A DNA stretch of 64,000 bases from Paenibacillus dendritiformis (GTDB lineage Bacteria; Bacillota; Bacilli; Paenibacillales; Paenibacillaceae): assembly GCF_021654795.1 (NCBI RefSeq), contig NZ_AP025344.1, positions 6,253,501 through 6,317,500 on the forward strand, written 5' to 3'. The translations under genes were made by a program, and so were the position numbers. Numbering within the stretch: the first letter of the stretch is position 1; every line of letters starts with the position of its first letter. Below are positions 54,954-64,000 of the stretch, piece by piece. Under the pieces are notes generated by a model. That model worked only from the letters and a program-made list of their open reading frames with translations. It searched no databases and was not told the origin of the DNA.

Positions 54954-56096
54954 ATGAAAATTTCCATACTGAAAAATGAACTGAACGAAGCGATACAAAA
55001 TGTATCAAAGGCGATTTCCAGCCGGACGACAATTCCGATTCTGACCGGGATTAAGATGGACGTGACCTACCAAGGCGTGACCTTGACGGCCAGCGATACC
55101 GACATTTCGATTCAATGCTTCATTCCGGTAGAGGATGACCGCCAGACGATTGTTCAGGTGGAGAAGCCGGGCAGTGTCGTGTTGCCGGCCAAGTTTTTTG
55201 TCGAGATTATCAAAAAGCTGCCGTCCCAAGACATCGAGATCGAAGTCAAAGACCACTTCCAGACCTTCCTCCGTTCCGGTTCGACCGACATTCAGATGGT
55301 TGGTCTCGATCCGGAGGAGTATCCGGTGCTCCCAAGCATTGAGGAGAATCAAGTTATTCGTGTGAACGGCGATCTGCTGAAGACCATGATCAAGCAGACG
55401 GTCTTTGCCATTTCCACGAACGAGACGACGCCGATCCTCACTGGCGTGCTGTGGAACTTGCAGGAAGGGAACCTCAAGTTCGTCGCTACGGACCGCCACC
55501 GGCTGGCCAGCCGTATCGCCGATATTCAAGCCGACGAGGAGATTCGCTTCAACAATGTCGTCATTTCCGGCAAGACGCTCAATGAATTGAGCAAAATCAT
55601 TCCGGATCAAAACACGATTGTCGACATCGTCGTAGCCGACAATCAGGTATTGTTCAAAATCGACCGCGTTCTGTTTTATTCGCGTATTTTGGACGGCACT
55701 TATCCGGATACTTCCAAGATTATTCCGCAGCAGTATAAAACAGAACTTGTTTTGGATACAAAAAAATTGACGGATGCGATCGACCGGGCGTATTTGCTGT
55801 CCCGTGAAGAGAAGACGAACATTGTCCGTCTTCAGACCAAGGAGGACGGCACGATCGAGATTTCGTCGAGCTCCTCGGAGCTGGGGCGGGTGACCGAGCA
55901 GTTGGATGTCAAGGAATTCAACGGTGAACCGCTGCGCATCGCGTTCAACTCCAAATATATGCTTGACGTGCTGAAGGTTGTGGAATGCGAGCATATTTTC
56001 ATCGGATTTACGGGCGCCATGAGTCCGATTATTATTAAACCAACGGAGAAGGTGAACAGCCTTCATCTCATCCTGCCATACCGGACGACCAACTAA
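54954..56096 (+). CDS. dnaN: DNA polymerase III beta clamp
   Basis: 380 residues with MKISILKNELNEAIQNVSKAISSR at the start, three clamp repeats and the C-terminal HLILPYRTTN. AAGGAGTGACGAC precedes the ATG. It follows the unwinding element after dnaA. Confidence 0.97.
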   Translation: MKISILKNELNEAIQNVSKAISSRTTIPILTGIKMDVTYQGVTLTASDTDISIQCFIPVEDDRQTIVQVEKPGSVVLPAKFFVEIIKKLPSQDIEIEVKDHFQTFLRSGSTDIQMVGLDPEEYPVLPSIEENQVIRVNGDLLKTMIKQTVFAISTNETTPILTGVLWNLQEGNLKFVATDRHRLASRIADIQADEEIRFNNVVISGKTLNELSKIIPDQNTIVDIVVADNQVLFKIDRVLFYSRILDGTYPDTSKIIPQQYKTELVLDTKKLTDAIDRAYLLSREEKTNIVRLQTKEDGTIEISSSSSELGRVTEQLDVKEFNGEPLRIAFNSKYMLDVLKVVECEHIFIGFTGAMSPIIIKPTEKVNSLHLILPYRTTN

Positions 56097-56153
56097 CCGG
56101 AGACAAAGGCAGGGGAGCGCAGCCGCAGGGAGGCTGCCAAGGAGGATACGATC

Positions 56154-56378
56154 ATGAACGAGATTACGATTCATACGGAATATATTACGCTCGGGCAATT
56201 CCTGAAGCTGGCGGACTGCGCTTCGACCGGGGGACATGCCAAGGTGCTCCTGGCCGAAAATCAGGTCAAGGTCAATGGAGAGCCGGAATCCCGCCGGGGA
56301 CGGAAGCTGTATGCGGGGGATACTGTGAACGTGGAAGGCTGCGGCGCTTTCCGCGTCGCTGCCGCGCAGGAGGCATAG
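56154..56378 (+). CDS. yaaA: S4-domain RNA-binding protein YaaA (RlbA)
   Basis: 74 residues: ITLGQFLKLADCASTGGHAK, then VKVNGEPESRRGRKLYAGD, a compact S4 domain. Conserved between dnaN and recF and linked to 50S assembly in B. subtilis. AAGGAGG precedes the ATG. Confidence 0.93.
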   Translation: MNEITIHTEYITLGQFLKLADCASTGGHAKVLLAENQVKVNGEPESRRGRKLYAGDTVNVEGCGAFRVAAAQEA

Positions 56379-56381
56379 CCG

Positions 56382-57494
56382 GTGTTCGTCAAATCCGTGG
56401 CGCTGAAGCAGTACCGCAATTATGAGGGCTTGGAGCTGGATACGAACAACCGGGTCAACATCTTCGTCGGCAATAATGCGCAGGGCAAGACCAATTTGCT
56501 GGAAGCCATTTTTGTACTCGCCCTGACCAAGTCTCATCGCACCTCGAAGGACAAGGAACTGATCGGCTGGGAAGCGGATCAAGCCTCGCTCAAGGCGCTC
56601 GTGGAGCGGAAGTATGGCCAGGTTCAGCTCGAACTGAGCATTTCCAAGCAGGGGAAGAAGGCGAAGCTGAACGGGCTGGAGCAGAAAAAGCTGAGCGGCT
56701 TCATCGGGGCGCTCAATGTCGTCATGTTCGCGCCGGAGGATTTGGAGATCGTCAAGGGCTCTCCAGGGATTCGCCGGCGCTTCCTTGATATGGAGATTGG
56801 CCAGGTTCAGCCGAGCTATTTGTACCATTTGCAGCAGTATCAGAAGGTCCTGATTCAGCGCAATAATTTGTTGAAGCAGATGTGGGCCAAGCCCGGCGCG
56901 CAGCCGGATGCGATGCTCGAGATTTTTAACGAGCAGCTTGCGGTTAATGGTGTTAAAGTTGTAAGGAAAAGGAAACAATATTTACTAAAGCTGCAAGGTT
57001 GGGCCGAGCAGATTCATGCAGGCATTACCAACGGGCAGGAAGCGCTTCAGATCGAGTATGTGCCTTCCTTCACGGCGGCGGAAGAAGATGACGCTGTTTT
57101 ATTTGAACAATTTATGTTAAAGTTAACACAAATGAAAGACCAGGAGGTGCGGCGCGGCATAACGCTTGTCGGGCCGCATCGGGACGATCTCGCCTTTTTC
57201 ATTAACGGCAAAGAAGTGCAAACGTACGGCTCGCAAGGTCAACAGCGGACAACGGCCTTGTCCTTGAAGCTGGCCGAGATTGAGCTGATGCATGAAGAAA
57301 TCGGTGAATATCCCGTGCTGCTGCTGGACGATGTGTTGTCCGAGCTCGATTCGCACCGCCAGACGCAGCTCATTGAGACCTTTCAGAGCAAGGTTCAGAC
57401 GTTCATCACGACGACGGGCATCGAGGGCATCAACATTGGCCGGCTCCAGGATGCAAATATGTTCCACGTGGAAAATGGGCAAGTCATGCGTTAA
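56382..57494 (+). CDS. recF: DNA replication and repair protein RecF
   Basis: 370 residues from a GTG at 56382; AGGAGG sits in the last codons of yaaA. Walker A GNNAQGKTN (30-38), EDLEIVKGSPGIRRRFLD and the ABC-type signature and Walker B VLLLDDVLSELD. It loads RecA at gaps. Confidence 0.97.
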   Translation: MFVKSVALKQYRNYEGLELDTNNRVNIFVGNNAQGKTNLLEAIFVLALTKSHRTSKDKELIGWEADQASLKALVERKYGQVQLELSISKQGKKAKLNGLEQKKLSGFIGALNVVMFAPEDLEIVKGSPGIRRRFLDMEIGQVQPSYLYHLQQYQKVLIQRNNLLKQMWAKPGAQPDAMLEIFNEQLAVNGVKVVRKRKQYLLKLQGWAEQIHAGITNGQEALQIEYVPSFTAAEEDDAVLFEQFMLKLTQMKDQEVRRGITLVGPHRDDLAFFINGKEVQTYGSQGQQRTTALSLKLAEIELMHEEIGEYPVLLLDDVLSELDSHRQTQLIETFQSKVQTFITTTGIEGINIGRLQDANMFHVENGQVMR

Positions 57495-57507
57495 GGGGGA
57501 AGTCCGA

Positions 57508-57753
57508 TTGTATATTCACCTGGGTGGAGAAAAGGTCATTCGTTCCTCGGAACTGGTCGCGATATTCGATGTCTCCATTGAGAAATCATCGAAGCTGTCC
57601 AAGCAGTTCGTAGCGAATGCCCACAAGGTCAAAAATGTGGAGGCGATAGGCGAAGAGGAAGCCAAGTCGATCGTCGTCACGAGAGGAAAAGTTTACTTTT
57701 CGCCCATTTCATCTACTACGCTGAAGAAGCGGGCGCGTCATTACAACGAGTAA
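57508..57753 (+). CDS. remB: Extracellular matrix regulator RemB (YaaB)
   Basis: 81 residues from a TTG at 57508, 7 nt after AAGGGGGA: YIHLGGEKVIRSSELVAIFD, then VENVE-type segments and SIVVTRGKVYFSPISSTTLKKR. DUF370 family; RemB lies between recF and gyrB in B. subtilis and acts with RemA on biofilm genes. Confidence 0.9.
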   Translation: MYIHLGGEKVIRSSELVAIFDVSIEKSSKLSKQFVANAHKVKNVEAIGEEEAKSIVVTRGKVYFSPISSTTLKKRARHYNE

Positions 57754-57879
57754 GCATACGACACTTTCGCTTGCCGGACCGGTCTGGCGCCGCAGCGCGC
57801 CGGAAATGCCTGCAAGCCGCATCGTACGTATAGCGGATGAAGCAGCGGCGGAACTGAAAAATAAGAAGTAGGTGAGGGC

Positions 57880-59790
57880 ATGTCTTTGAATCAAAACACT
57901 TATGATGAGAGCCAGATTCAGGTCTTGGAAGGCCTGGAAGCGGTTCGTAAGCGGCCAGGGATGTATATTGGTTCCACTAGCGTCAGAGGGCTTCATCATT
58001 TGGTATGGGAAGTGGTCGACAACAGTATTGACGAGGCGTTGGCCGGTTACTGTACGAAGATTCAAGTGATCGTGCATGAAGATAACAGTATCACGGTCAT
58101 TGATAACGGGCGCGGTATACCGGTCGGTATCGAGCAGAAAATGCAGCGTCCGGCCGTCGAGGTCGTCATGACGGTGCTTCACGCTGGCGGGAAGTTCGGC
58201 GGCGAGGGTTACAAAGTGTCCGGAGGTCTGCACGGCGTAGGGGTGTCCGTCGTCAACGCATTGTCGGAGAGCCTGATCGTTACGGTAAAGCGGGACGGCC
58301 ATATCCATCAGCAGGAATACCGCCGCGGCGTGCCGCAGTATGATCTGAAAGTGCTCGGGGATACCGACGAGACCGGCACGACGATTCGCTTCAAGCCGGA
58401 TCCCGAAATCTTCACGGACACGCTCGTCTATGATCATGAGACGCTGGTCTCCCGTATCCGCGAGCTGGCGTTCCTGAATAAAGGCATCGAAATGGTGCTC
58501 ACCGACGAGCGGAACAACCAGACGGAGACGTTCAAATACGACGGAGGGATTATCGAATTCGTCGAATATTTGAACCGCAACCGGGAAAAAATGCATGAGC
58601 CGCCGATCTATGTTGAGGGGCAGAAGGATTACATTACATGCGAAATTGCCCTTCAGTATAACGACAGCTATACGGAAAATATTTATTCATTCGCCAATAA
58701 TATTCATACGCATGAAGGCGGGACCCATGAGTCCGGATTCAAGAGCGCATTGACGCGGATCATTAACGAATATGCTCGCAAAATGAACCTGATGAAGGAT
58801 AATGTGTCCAACTTGAGCGGGGATGATGTGCGCGAAGGCTTGACGGCGATCGTGTCGGTCAAAATTCCGGAACCGCAATTCGAAGGCCAGACGAAGACGA
58901 AGCTGGGGAACAGCGAAGTGCGCAGCATCGTCGAGTCCTTGTTCGCCGAGCGGCTGATGGAATTTATGGACGAGAACCCCGCCATCTCGCGGAAGGTCGT
59001 CGAGAAGGGATTGCAGGCGGCACGCGCGCGGGAAGCCGCACGCCGCGCCCGGGAATTGACCCGCCGGAAGAGCGCGCTTGAGGTCAGCTCGCTGCCGGGC
59101 AAGCTGGCGGACTGCTCCTCGAAGGATGCCTCTCAGAGCGAGCTGTTCATCGTCGAGGGGGATTCCGCGGGCGGTTCGGCCAAGCAGGGCCGGGATCGCC
59201 ACTTCCAGGCGATTCTTCCGCTCAGGGGGAAAATCTTGAACGTGGAAAAATCCCGTCTGGACAAAATCTTGTCCAATGCCGAAATCCGGGCGATCATTAC
59301 GGCCCTTGGCACAGGGATTGGCGAAGACTTCGATCTGGAAAAGGCCCGTTATCACAAAATCATTATTATGACGGATGCCGACGTCGACGGGGCGCATATC
59401 CGGACGCTGCTCTTGACGTTCTTCTACCGCTACATGCGGAAGCTTATTGAAGCGGGTTACGTCTATATCGCGCAGCCGCCGCTCTTCAAGATCGAGCGGA
59501 ACAAGGTCGTTCGATATGCGGACAGCGAGAAAATGAGAGACGAGATTATTGCCGAATTCGGCGAGGGCGCCAAGGTCAACGTGCAGCGCTACAAAGGTCT
59601 TGGCGAGATGAATGCCGAACAGCTATGGGAGACGACGATGGATCCCGAGAGCCGCTCCTTGCTTCAAGTATCCTTCGAGGATGCGAAGATGGCGGACGAA
59701 GTGTTCGACACCTTGATGGGCGACAATGTGGAACCGCGCCGCGATTTCATTCAGCGCCACGCCAAGTTTGTCAAAAATCTTGATTATTAA
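57880..59790 (+). CDS. gyrB: DNA gyrase subunit B
   Basis: 636 residues: GHKL ATPase (KRPGMYIGST, DNGRGIPVG, GLHGVGVSVVNAL), transducer, and TOPRIM with EGDSAGGSAKQGRDR, DADVDGAHIRTLLLTF and the C-terminal YKGLGEMNAEQLWETTMDP. A strong terminator follows, so gyrA is not simply read through. Confidence 0.98.
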   Translation: MSLNQNTYDESQIQVLEGLEAVRKRPGMYIGSTSVRGLHHLVWEVVDNSIDEALAGYCTKIQVIVHEDNSITVIDNGRGIPVGIEQKMQRPAVEVVMTVLHAGGKFGGEGYKVSGGLHGVGVSVVNALSESLIVTVKRDGHIHQQEYRRGVPQYDLKVLGDTDETGTTIRFKPDPEIFTDTLVYDHETLVSRIRELAFLNKGIEMVLTDERNNQTETFKYDGGIIEFVEYLNRNREKMHEPPIYVEGQKDYITCEIALQYNDSYTENIYSFANNIHTHEGGTHESGFKSALTRIINEYARKMNLMKDNVSNLSGDDVREGLTAIVSVKIPEPQFEGQTKTKLGNSEVRSIVESLFAERLMEFMDENPAISRKVVEKGLQAARAREAARRARELTRRKSALEVSSLPGKLADCSSKDASQSELFIVEGDSAGGSAKQGRDRHFQAILPLRGKILNVEKSRLDKILSNAEIRAIITALGTGIGEDFDLEKARYHKIIIMTDADVDGAHIRTLLLTFFYRYMRKLIEAGYVYIAQPPLFKIERNKVVRYADSEKMRDEIIAEFGEGAKVNVQRYKGLGEMNAEQLWETTMDPESRSLLQVSFEDAKMADEVFDTLMGDNVEPRRDFIQRHAKFVKNLDY

Positions 59791-59801
59791 GCTGCAGCAT
59801 G

Positions 59802-59836
59802 CAATCCCCGGTCCTGGCAGGGACCGGGGATTTTTT
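59802..59836 (+). terminator. Terminator of gyrB
   Basis: AATCCCCGGTCC pairs with GGACCGGGGATT over 12 bp, followed by TTTTGC. The stem is nearly symmetrical and could also end the convergent yheC-like gene. Confidence 0.9.
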
Positions 59837-59897
59837 GCGCTGCAAGCGTTGGGGCAGTGTGAGAAGCCTTCTGCCTGCCTGCGATGTGCGGGAACGG

Positions 59898-60677
59898 TTA
59901 GGAGGAACGTCTGCGGTGGCGCAAGCGTCCGCGCAGGCGGCCGTAGGCGATGCCATATTTGCGGATGAGGCGGTAATCGCACTGGCTGAACTTCATGTTC
60001 CGGAACGCGGTGATATCCGGCTTCGTGTTGACCTCGAATATCCACGGATGGCGGTCTTCGTCCAGTCCGACATCCAACCCGATTTCCTTCAGGCCGGGAA
60101 AATTTTTTTCCAGTTCCGCTGCGGTCGTGACCCCCAGCTGCTTCAGCAGGGCAATCAGGCGAACCCGTTCTTCCTCCGTCATATTGCCTTTGAGGAGCGT
60201 ATTAATATCAGCCAGCTTCCCTCCGCTATTGAAGTTGGTAACGACAATACTCGAGCCGGCGACCTTGCCGAAGACGGCCGTGGTTACCCAGCGTCCTTTC
60301 GGGCTCATCTGCGTCAGAACGCGAATGTCGAATTTTTTGCCTTCATAGGTAAGAAGATGAATTCCCTTTTGAATCAAATAGGGCTTGGATCCGATTCGAC
60401 TGGCGAGCGCCCGGTGCAAGTCTTCGAATGTCGGGTAGCGGAATAACTGCGTGCCCGCCATCAACAGATATTCTCCTTCTTCCCGGACCACCTTCATGAC
60501 ACCATGACCATGGGTTCCCCGGTTCGGCTTAACGTAGACCATGGCATGCGCCTCAAGCATGCTCTCCAGATGGTTCTCCTTGAAGGGATGCGTTTCTGGA
60601 ATGAACTCATTGAGCTCGGCGGAGCGCTGCAAGGCCAGCGTCTTTTTCAGCTTACTGGCAACACGTCGTATGGCCAT
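59898..60677 (-). CDS. YheC/YheD family ATP-grasp-like protein
   Basis: 259 residues: VYVKPNRGTHGHGVMKVV, YEGKKFDIRVLTQMSPKGRW and HPWIFEVNTKPDITAF are ATP-grasp nucleotide and metal-binding segments of the YheC/YheD group, which contains spore-coat-associated proteins in Bacillus. The C-terminus is unusually basic (RGRLRHRRRSS). AAAGGA precedes the ATG. It sits on the opposite strand between gyrB and gyrA, splitting the two gyrase genes. Confidence 0.88.
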   Translation of the reverse strand: MAIRRVASKLKKTLALQRSAELNEFIPETHPFKENHLESMLEAHAMVYVKPNRGTHGHGVMKVVREEGEYLLMAGTQLFRYPTFEDLHRALASRIGSKPYLIQKGIHLLTYEGKKFDIRVLTQMSPKGRWVTTAVFGKVAGSSIVVTNFNSGGKLADINTLLKGNMTEEERVRLIALLKQLGVTTAAELEKNFPGLKEIGLDVGLDEDRHPWIFEVNTKPDITAFRNMKFSQCDYRLIRKYGIAYGRLRGRLRHRRRSS

Positions 60678-61050
60678 TCAACCATCCTTTCCGATGAACC
60701 TGCGTGCGTCATCTTTTCTAGTAGTGAAGTATGGTATAATAAAGGATATGTCGTCATAGGCCGATTGGAAAAGAACAAAAGCCCATTTTGCAAAAGGAAT
60801 CGTTCGGTTTTTGGTGTGATTTGGCGGAACGTTTAATTGTACATCTTTTGTGAAAGTAATATAATGAAAATAGCGTAGATATGGACTTGGTGAATAATAG
60901 GCAGCTCACTAGGGAAGCTGCTCTTATTCATGCAGGGAAACGGTTCGATCCCGATCAGGGCAATGGGGCCGTTTTCGCTTGATAAGCAAACTCATTGCTT
61001 TTTGCCATACATTGTGGACGCTGTGAACAAGAATGATGAGGAGGTCCAGC
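60678..61050 (+). promoter_or_regulatory. gyrA upstream region
   Basis: About 370 bp with no gene. An extended -10 TGGTATAAT (60732-60740) marks the likely gyrA promoter; the -35 is poor. The leader of about 300 nt contains a hairpin GGCAGCT..AGCTGC at 60901-60922 followed by CTCTTATT. Confidence 0.55.
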
Positions 61051-63588
61051 ATGGCGGAAGAAAAACAATCGCAAGTTAAAGATCGCGACATCGGCATGGA
61101 GATGCGGGAATCTTTTCTCGATTACGCGATGAGCATCATTGTCAGCCGTGCGCTGCCGGATGTGCGCGACGGGATGAAGCCGGTCCATCGCCGGATATTG
61201 TATGCGATGTCCGAACTCGGCATGTCGCCGGACAAGCCATATAAGAAGTCGGCAAGAATTGTCGGGGAAGTCATCGGTAAGTATCACCCTCACGGTGATT
61301 CGGCGGTCTATGAGACGATGGTGCGCATGGCGCAGGACTTCTCTCTGCGTTATATGCTGGTCGACGGTCACGGGAACTTCGGTTCGATAGATGGGGACTT
61401 TGCGGCAGCGATGCGGTATACCGAAGCGCGTCTGTCCAAGATCGCGATGGAGCTGCTGCGTGACATTAATAAAGATACAGTAGATTTCGCTCCGAACTAT
61501 GACGGGGAAGAGACAGAGCCGGTCGTGCTTCCGGCGCGGTTCCCGAACCTGCTTGTCAATGGGGTGTCGGGGATTGCGGTCGGGATGGCGACGAACATTC
61601 CGCCGCATAATTTGATCGAGGTCATTGACGGCATTCAAGCGCTTATCCGCAATCCGGAGATTACGCCGCTTGAACTGATGGATTATATCAAGGGGCCGGA
61701 CTTCCCGACGGCCGGTCTGATCCTCGGCCGCGAAGGGATTCGTCAAGCCTATATGACCGGGCGCGGTTCGGTTACGATGCGGGCGAAGGCAACAATTGAA
61801 GAGCATAACGGCAAAGCCCGGATTCTCGTTCATGAGCTGCCTTATCAGGTCAATAAGGCGAAGCTGGTCGAGAAGATTGCCGAATTGGTCCGTGAGAAAC
61901 GCGTCGAAGGCATTACGGATCTGCGTGACGAATCGGATCGGAACGGCATGCGGATCGTGATCGAGCTGCGCCGGGATGTCAATCCGAGCGTCGTGCTGAA
62001 CAATCTGTACAAGCATACCGCGCTGCAGACGAACTTCGGCATCAATATGCTGGCGCTCGTTAATCAGGAGCCACGCGTATTGAACCTGCGCGATATGCTC
62101 TACTACTACCTGGAGCACCAGGTCGAAGTCATTCGCCGCCGTACCGAGTTCGATCTGAAGAAGGCGGAAGCCCGCGCTCATATTCTGGAAGGGTTGCGCG
62201 TGGCGCTTGATCATCTCGATGAAGTGATCGCGCTCATTCGCAGTTCTCGAACAGCCGATATCGCGCGTGAAGGCTTGATCAACCGCTTCCAGCTCTCCGT
62301 CGAACAGGCTCAGGCGATTCTCGATATGCGCCTGCAGCGCCTGACCGGCCTGGAGCGGGAGAAGATCGAGGAAGAATACGCCGAGCTGATGAAGAAAATC
62401 GCTGAGTTTAAGGAAATTTTGGCTAGCGAACAGCTGGTGTTGAATATTATTAACGACGAATTGGAAGAAGTAAAACAAAAATTTGGCGACGAGCGCCGCA
62501 CGGAGATTACGATCGGCGAAGACAGCATTCTCGACGAGGATCTGATCCCGCAAGAGGATGTTATCATCACGATTACGCACAGCGGCTACATCAAGCGCCT
62601 GCCGGTTACGACATACCGCAGCCAGAAGCGCGGCGGACGGGGCGTGGTCGGAATGGATACGAAGGATAACGATTTCGTCGAGCATCTATTCGTCACGAAT
62701 TCGCACCATTACCTGATGTTCTTCACTGACAAAGGCAAGGTGTACCGCATCAAGGCGTATGAGGTGCCTGACTTGAGCCGCACCTCGCGCGGAACGCCGA
62801 TTATCAACCTGATTCAGATCGAGCAGGGCGAATCGGTCAACGCCGTCATTCCGGTCAAGGAATTCGAATCGGACAAGTTCCTGTTCTTCGCCACCCGCCA
62901 CGGTATCGTGAAGAAGACGCCGCTGGACGATTACATTAATATCCGCAAGGGCGGGCTCATTGCGATCAACCTCAGAGAAGACGATGATCTTATCGGGGTT
63001 CGTCTCACGGACGGCCAGCAGGAGATTATTATGGGGACATCGAACGGGATGTCGATTCGCTTCCCGGAAAAAGATGTCCGCTCTATGGGACGCTCCGCTA
63101 CCGGCGTCAAAGGGATTACGCTCGATGATGACGACTTCGTCATCGATATGGACGTCGTCAGCGAGGACAATGATGTTCTTATCGTCTCTTCCAAAGGCTA
63201 CGGCAAGCGGACGCCAATGAGCGAGTACCGCATTCAAAGCCGCGGGGGCAAAGGAATCAAGACAATTAACGTAACGGAGAAAAACGGTCCTGTCGTGGGC
63301 TTGAAGGTTGTCCAGCCGGAAGAGGATCTGATGATTATCACCTCGCTCGGCACCATTATCCGGATGAGCATGGCAGGCATCTCGCAGATGGGGCGCTATG
63401 CGCAAGGGGTCAAGCTCATTAATATCCGGGAGGATGACAGCGTAGCAACCGTCAGCCGTTGCGACAAGAATGAAGAACAGGATGAGATGGAAGACAGCAA
63501 CGGTTCTCCGGAAGGCCAGGAGAACGGGCCTGAGACAGATTCTGCCGCGGCCGACACCACCGGCGGCGCAGACAATCCTTCATCCTAA
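61051..63588 (+). CDS. gyrA: DNA gyrase subunit A
   Basis: 845 residues: the breakage-reunion domain with catalytic Y123 (MRYTEARLSK), quinolone region HPHGDSAVYETM with S84 and E88 both in the susceptible-type state, a coiled-coil and six beta-pinwheel blades (QKRGGRGVVG GyrA box), ending in an acidic tail. GAGGAGG 6 nt before the ATG at 61051. Confidence 0.98.
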   Translation: MAEEKQSQVKDRDIGMEMRESFLDYAMSIIVSRALPDVRDGMKPVHRRILYAMSELGMSPDKPYKKSARIVGEVIGKYHPHGDSAVYETMVRMAQDFSLRYMLVDGHGNFGSIDGDFAAAMRYTEARLSKIAMELLRDINKDTVDFAPNYDGEETEPVVLPARFPNLLVNGVSGIAVGMATNIPPHNLIEVIDGIQALIRNPEITPLELMDYIKGPDFPTAGLILGREGIRQAYMTGRGSVTMRAKATIEEHNGKARILVHELPYQVNKAKLVEKIAELVREKRVEGITDLRDESDRNGMRIVIELRRDVNPSVVLNNLYKHTALQTNFGINMLALVNQEPRVLNLRDMLYYYLEHQVEVIRRRTEFDLKKAEARAHILEGLRVALDHLDEVIALIRSSRTADIAREGLINRFQLSVEQAQAILDMRLQRLTGLEREKIEEEYAELMKKIAEFKEILASEQLVLNIINDELEEVKQKFGDERRTEITIGEDSILDEDLIPQEDVIITITHSGYIKRLPVTTYRSQKRGGRGVVGMDTKDNDFVEHLFVTNSHHYLMFFTDKGKVYRIKAYEVPDLSRTSRGTPIINLIQIEQGESVNAVIPVKEFESDKFLFFATRHGIVKKTPLDDYINIRKGGLIAINLREDDDLIGVRLTDGQQEIIMGTSNGMSIRFPEKDVRSMGRSATGVKGITLDDDDFVIDMDVVSEDNDVLIVSSKGYGKRTPMSEYRIQSRGGKGIKTINVTEKNGPVVGLKVVQPEEDLMIITSLGTIIRMSMAGISQMGRYAQGVKLINIREDDSVATVSRCDKNEEQDEMEDSNGSPEGQENGPETDSAAADTTGGADNPSS

Positions 63589-63594
63589 TTTGAC

Positions 63595-63630
63595 ACGAAG
63601 GGGCGATATCTATACAAGATGCGCCCCTTC
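63595..63630 (+). terminator. Hairpin after gyrA
   Basis: GAAGGGGCG pairs with CGCCCCTTC over 9 bp with a 16-nt loop. The following T-run is short, so strength is uncertain. Confidence 0.6.
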
Positions 63631-63781
63631 TACTGTATCAGACGGTTATTGACATCACGAAAAATGCTTCCTGATGCAGTCATTATATTGAACCTCTACC
63701 CCCCAGCCGGTCCAGAGCGATTCGGCTGCGGAAGAGGTTTTCTTCTTATTTTACGAAGGATCGGGAGCGTGGAGTGGACAG

Positions 63782-64000
63782 ATGGTGTTAATTCCAGTAT
63801 CGCAAGCCAAGCCGGGGGATCGGCTCGACCAAGACGTGCGGACGATGCTCGGCGGTGTGCTGATGTACAAAGGCCGTACGCTCAGCGTTCAGGATATGGA
63901 AGTGCTGAAGGCATTTATGGTGAAGACGGTAGCTGTCGAAGGTGAAGGGGAACCGGAATCTGCGGAAGGGGCAACCGGAAATACGGCGGCGGTTCCAGCC
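63782..64000 (+). CDS. Probable HD-GYP domain phosphodiesterase (N-terminal part; cut by window edge)
   Basis: 73 codons visible, MVLIPVSQAKPGDRLDQDVR, then GVLMYKGRTLSVQDMEVLKAF and a Glu/Ala/Gly-rich stretch. The opening pattern is that of the region ahead of HD-GYP domains, which hydrolyse c-di-GMP. GGAG lies about 7 nt before the ATG. The catalytic domain is outside the window, so the call rests on the N-terminus and on the common gyrA neighbourhood in Paenibacillus. Confidence 0.65.
   Translation, partial: MVLIPVSQAKPGDRLDQDVRTMLGGVLMYKGRTLSVQDMEVLKAFMVKTVAVEGEGEPESAEGATGNTAAVPA

Noticed and set aside
55005..56978. 657-codon minus-strand frame
   Set aside because: Shadow of dnaN, yaaA and recF.
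57460..57475. TGTTCCACGTGGAAAA at the end of recF as a parS
   Set aside because: Two mismatches to the consensus, and it encodes the conserved FHVE end of RecF.
57754..57879. Small gene between remB and gyrB (frame ending MPASRIVRIADEAAAELKNKK)
   Set aside because: Open and protein-like but no start with a ribosome binding site; probably the gyrB leader.
60955..62685. 576-codon minus-strand frame
   Set aside because: Shadow of gyrA.

Overview
The window is a chromosomal origin region from a spore-forming Firmicute, most likely a Paenibacillus. It carries the order rnpA-rpmH-oriC-dnaA-dnaN-yaaA-recF-remB-gyrB-gyrA on one side of the origin and yidC(spoIIIJ)-jag-mnmE-mnmG-rsmG-noc-parA-parB on the other. 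It also has YyaC, a YheC/D-type spore protein and a GC-rich, GC3-biased coding style. The Paenibacillus assignment is inferred from gene content and order; I could not search a database.

Left part (1-12.4 kb): an accessory stretch with a very large secreted protein cut by the window edge (phosphodiester glycosidase plus purple-acid-phosphatase-like modules), a nitroreductase under a YodB-like operator, an EamA transporter, a YhgE/Pip membrane protein and an MFS transporter. Intergenic repeats and a compact cluster of perfect DnaA boxes (12.19-12.35 kb) lie here.

Wal and housekeeping block (12.4-32.6 kb, nearly all minus strand): a CxxH/CxxC protein and htrA; the essential cell-wall operon walR-walK-walH-walI-walJ; a LysM-G5-M23 peptidase; purA with a PurR-type operator; then yybS-gdpP-rplI-dnaB, a CBS protein, an LCP-family wall protein and rpsF-ssb-rpsR.

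Small-RNA-rich stretch (32.8-34 kb): yjzC, an unassigned structured RNA candidate closed by a 9-bp long-range stem, a previously unlabelled type I toxin-antitoxin module (35-aa holin-like toxin with a convergent antisense RNA), and tRNA-Ser(CGA).

34-40.7 kb: MscS channel, a DUF3343 Se/S-carrier-like protein, yyaC, DUF4446 protein, a cysteine desulfurase-like enzyme, and parB-parA-noc with a perfect parS inside parB.

41-45.5 kb: a decayed low-GC island between noc and rsmG. All four recognisable resident genes are broken: a lipoprotein, an immunity-like protein and an AbrB-like protein by single-base frameshifts, and an XRE-TPR (RRNPP-like) regulator by an insertion sequence with 15-bp inverted repeats and a 4-bp target duplication. 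Removing the element restores the frame exactly.

45.9-64 kb: core origin genes. oriC is bipartite: DnaA boxes upstream of dnaA (52.8-53.15 kb), and a DnaA box, GC-rich spacer and trinucleotide unwinding element between dnaA and dnaN (54.82-54.89 kb). The window ends inside a probable HD-GYP gene after gyrA. No rRNA operon and no CRISPR array were seen.
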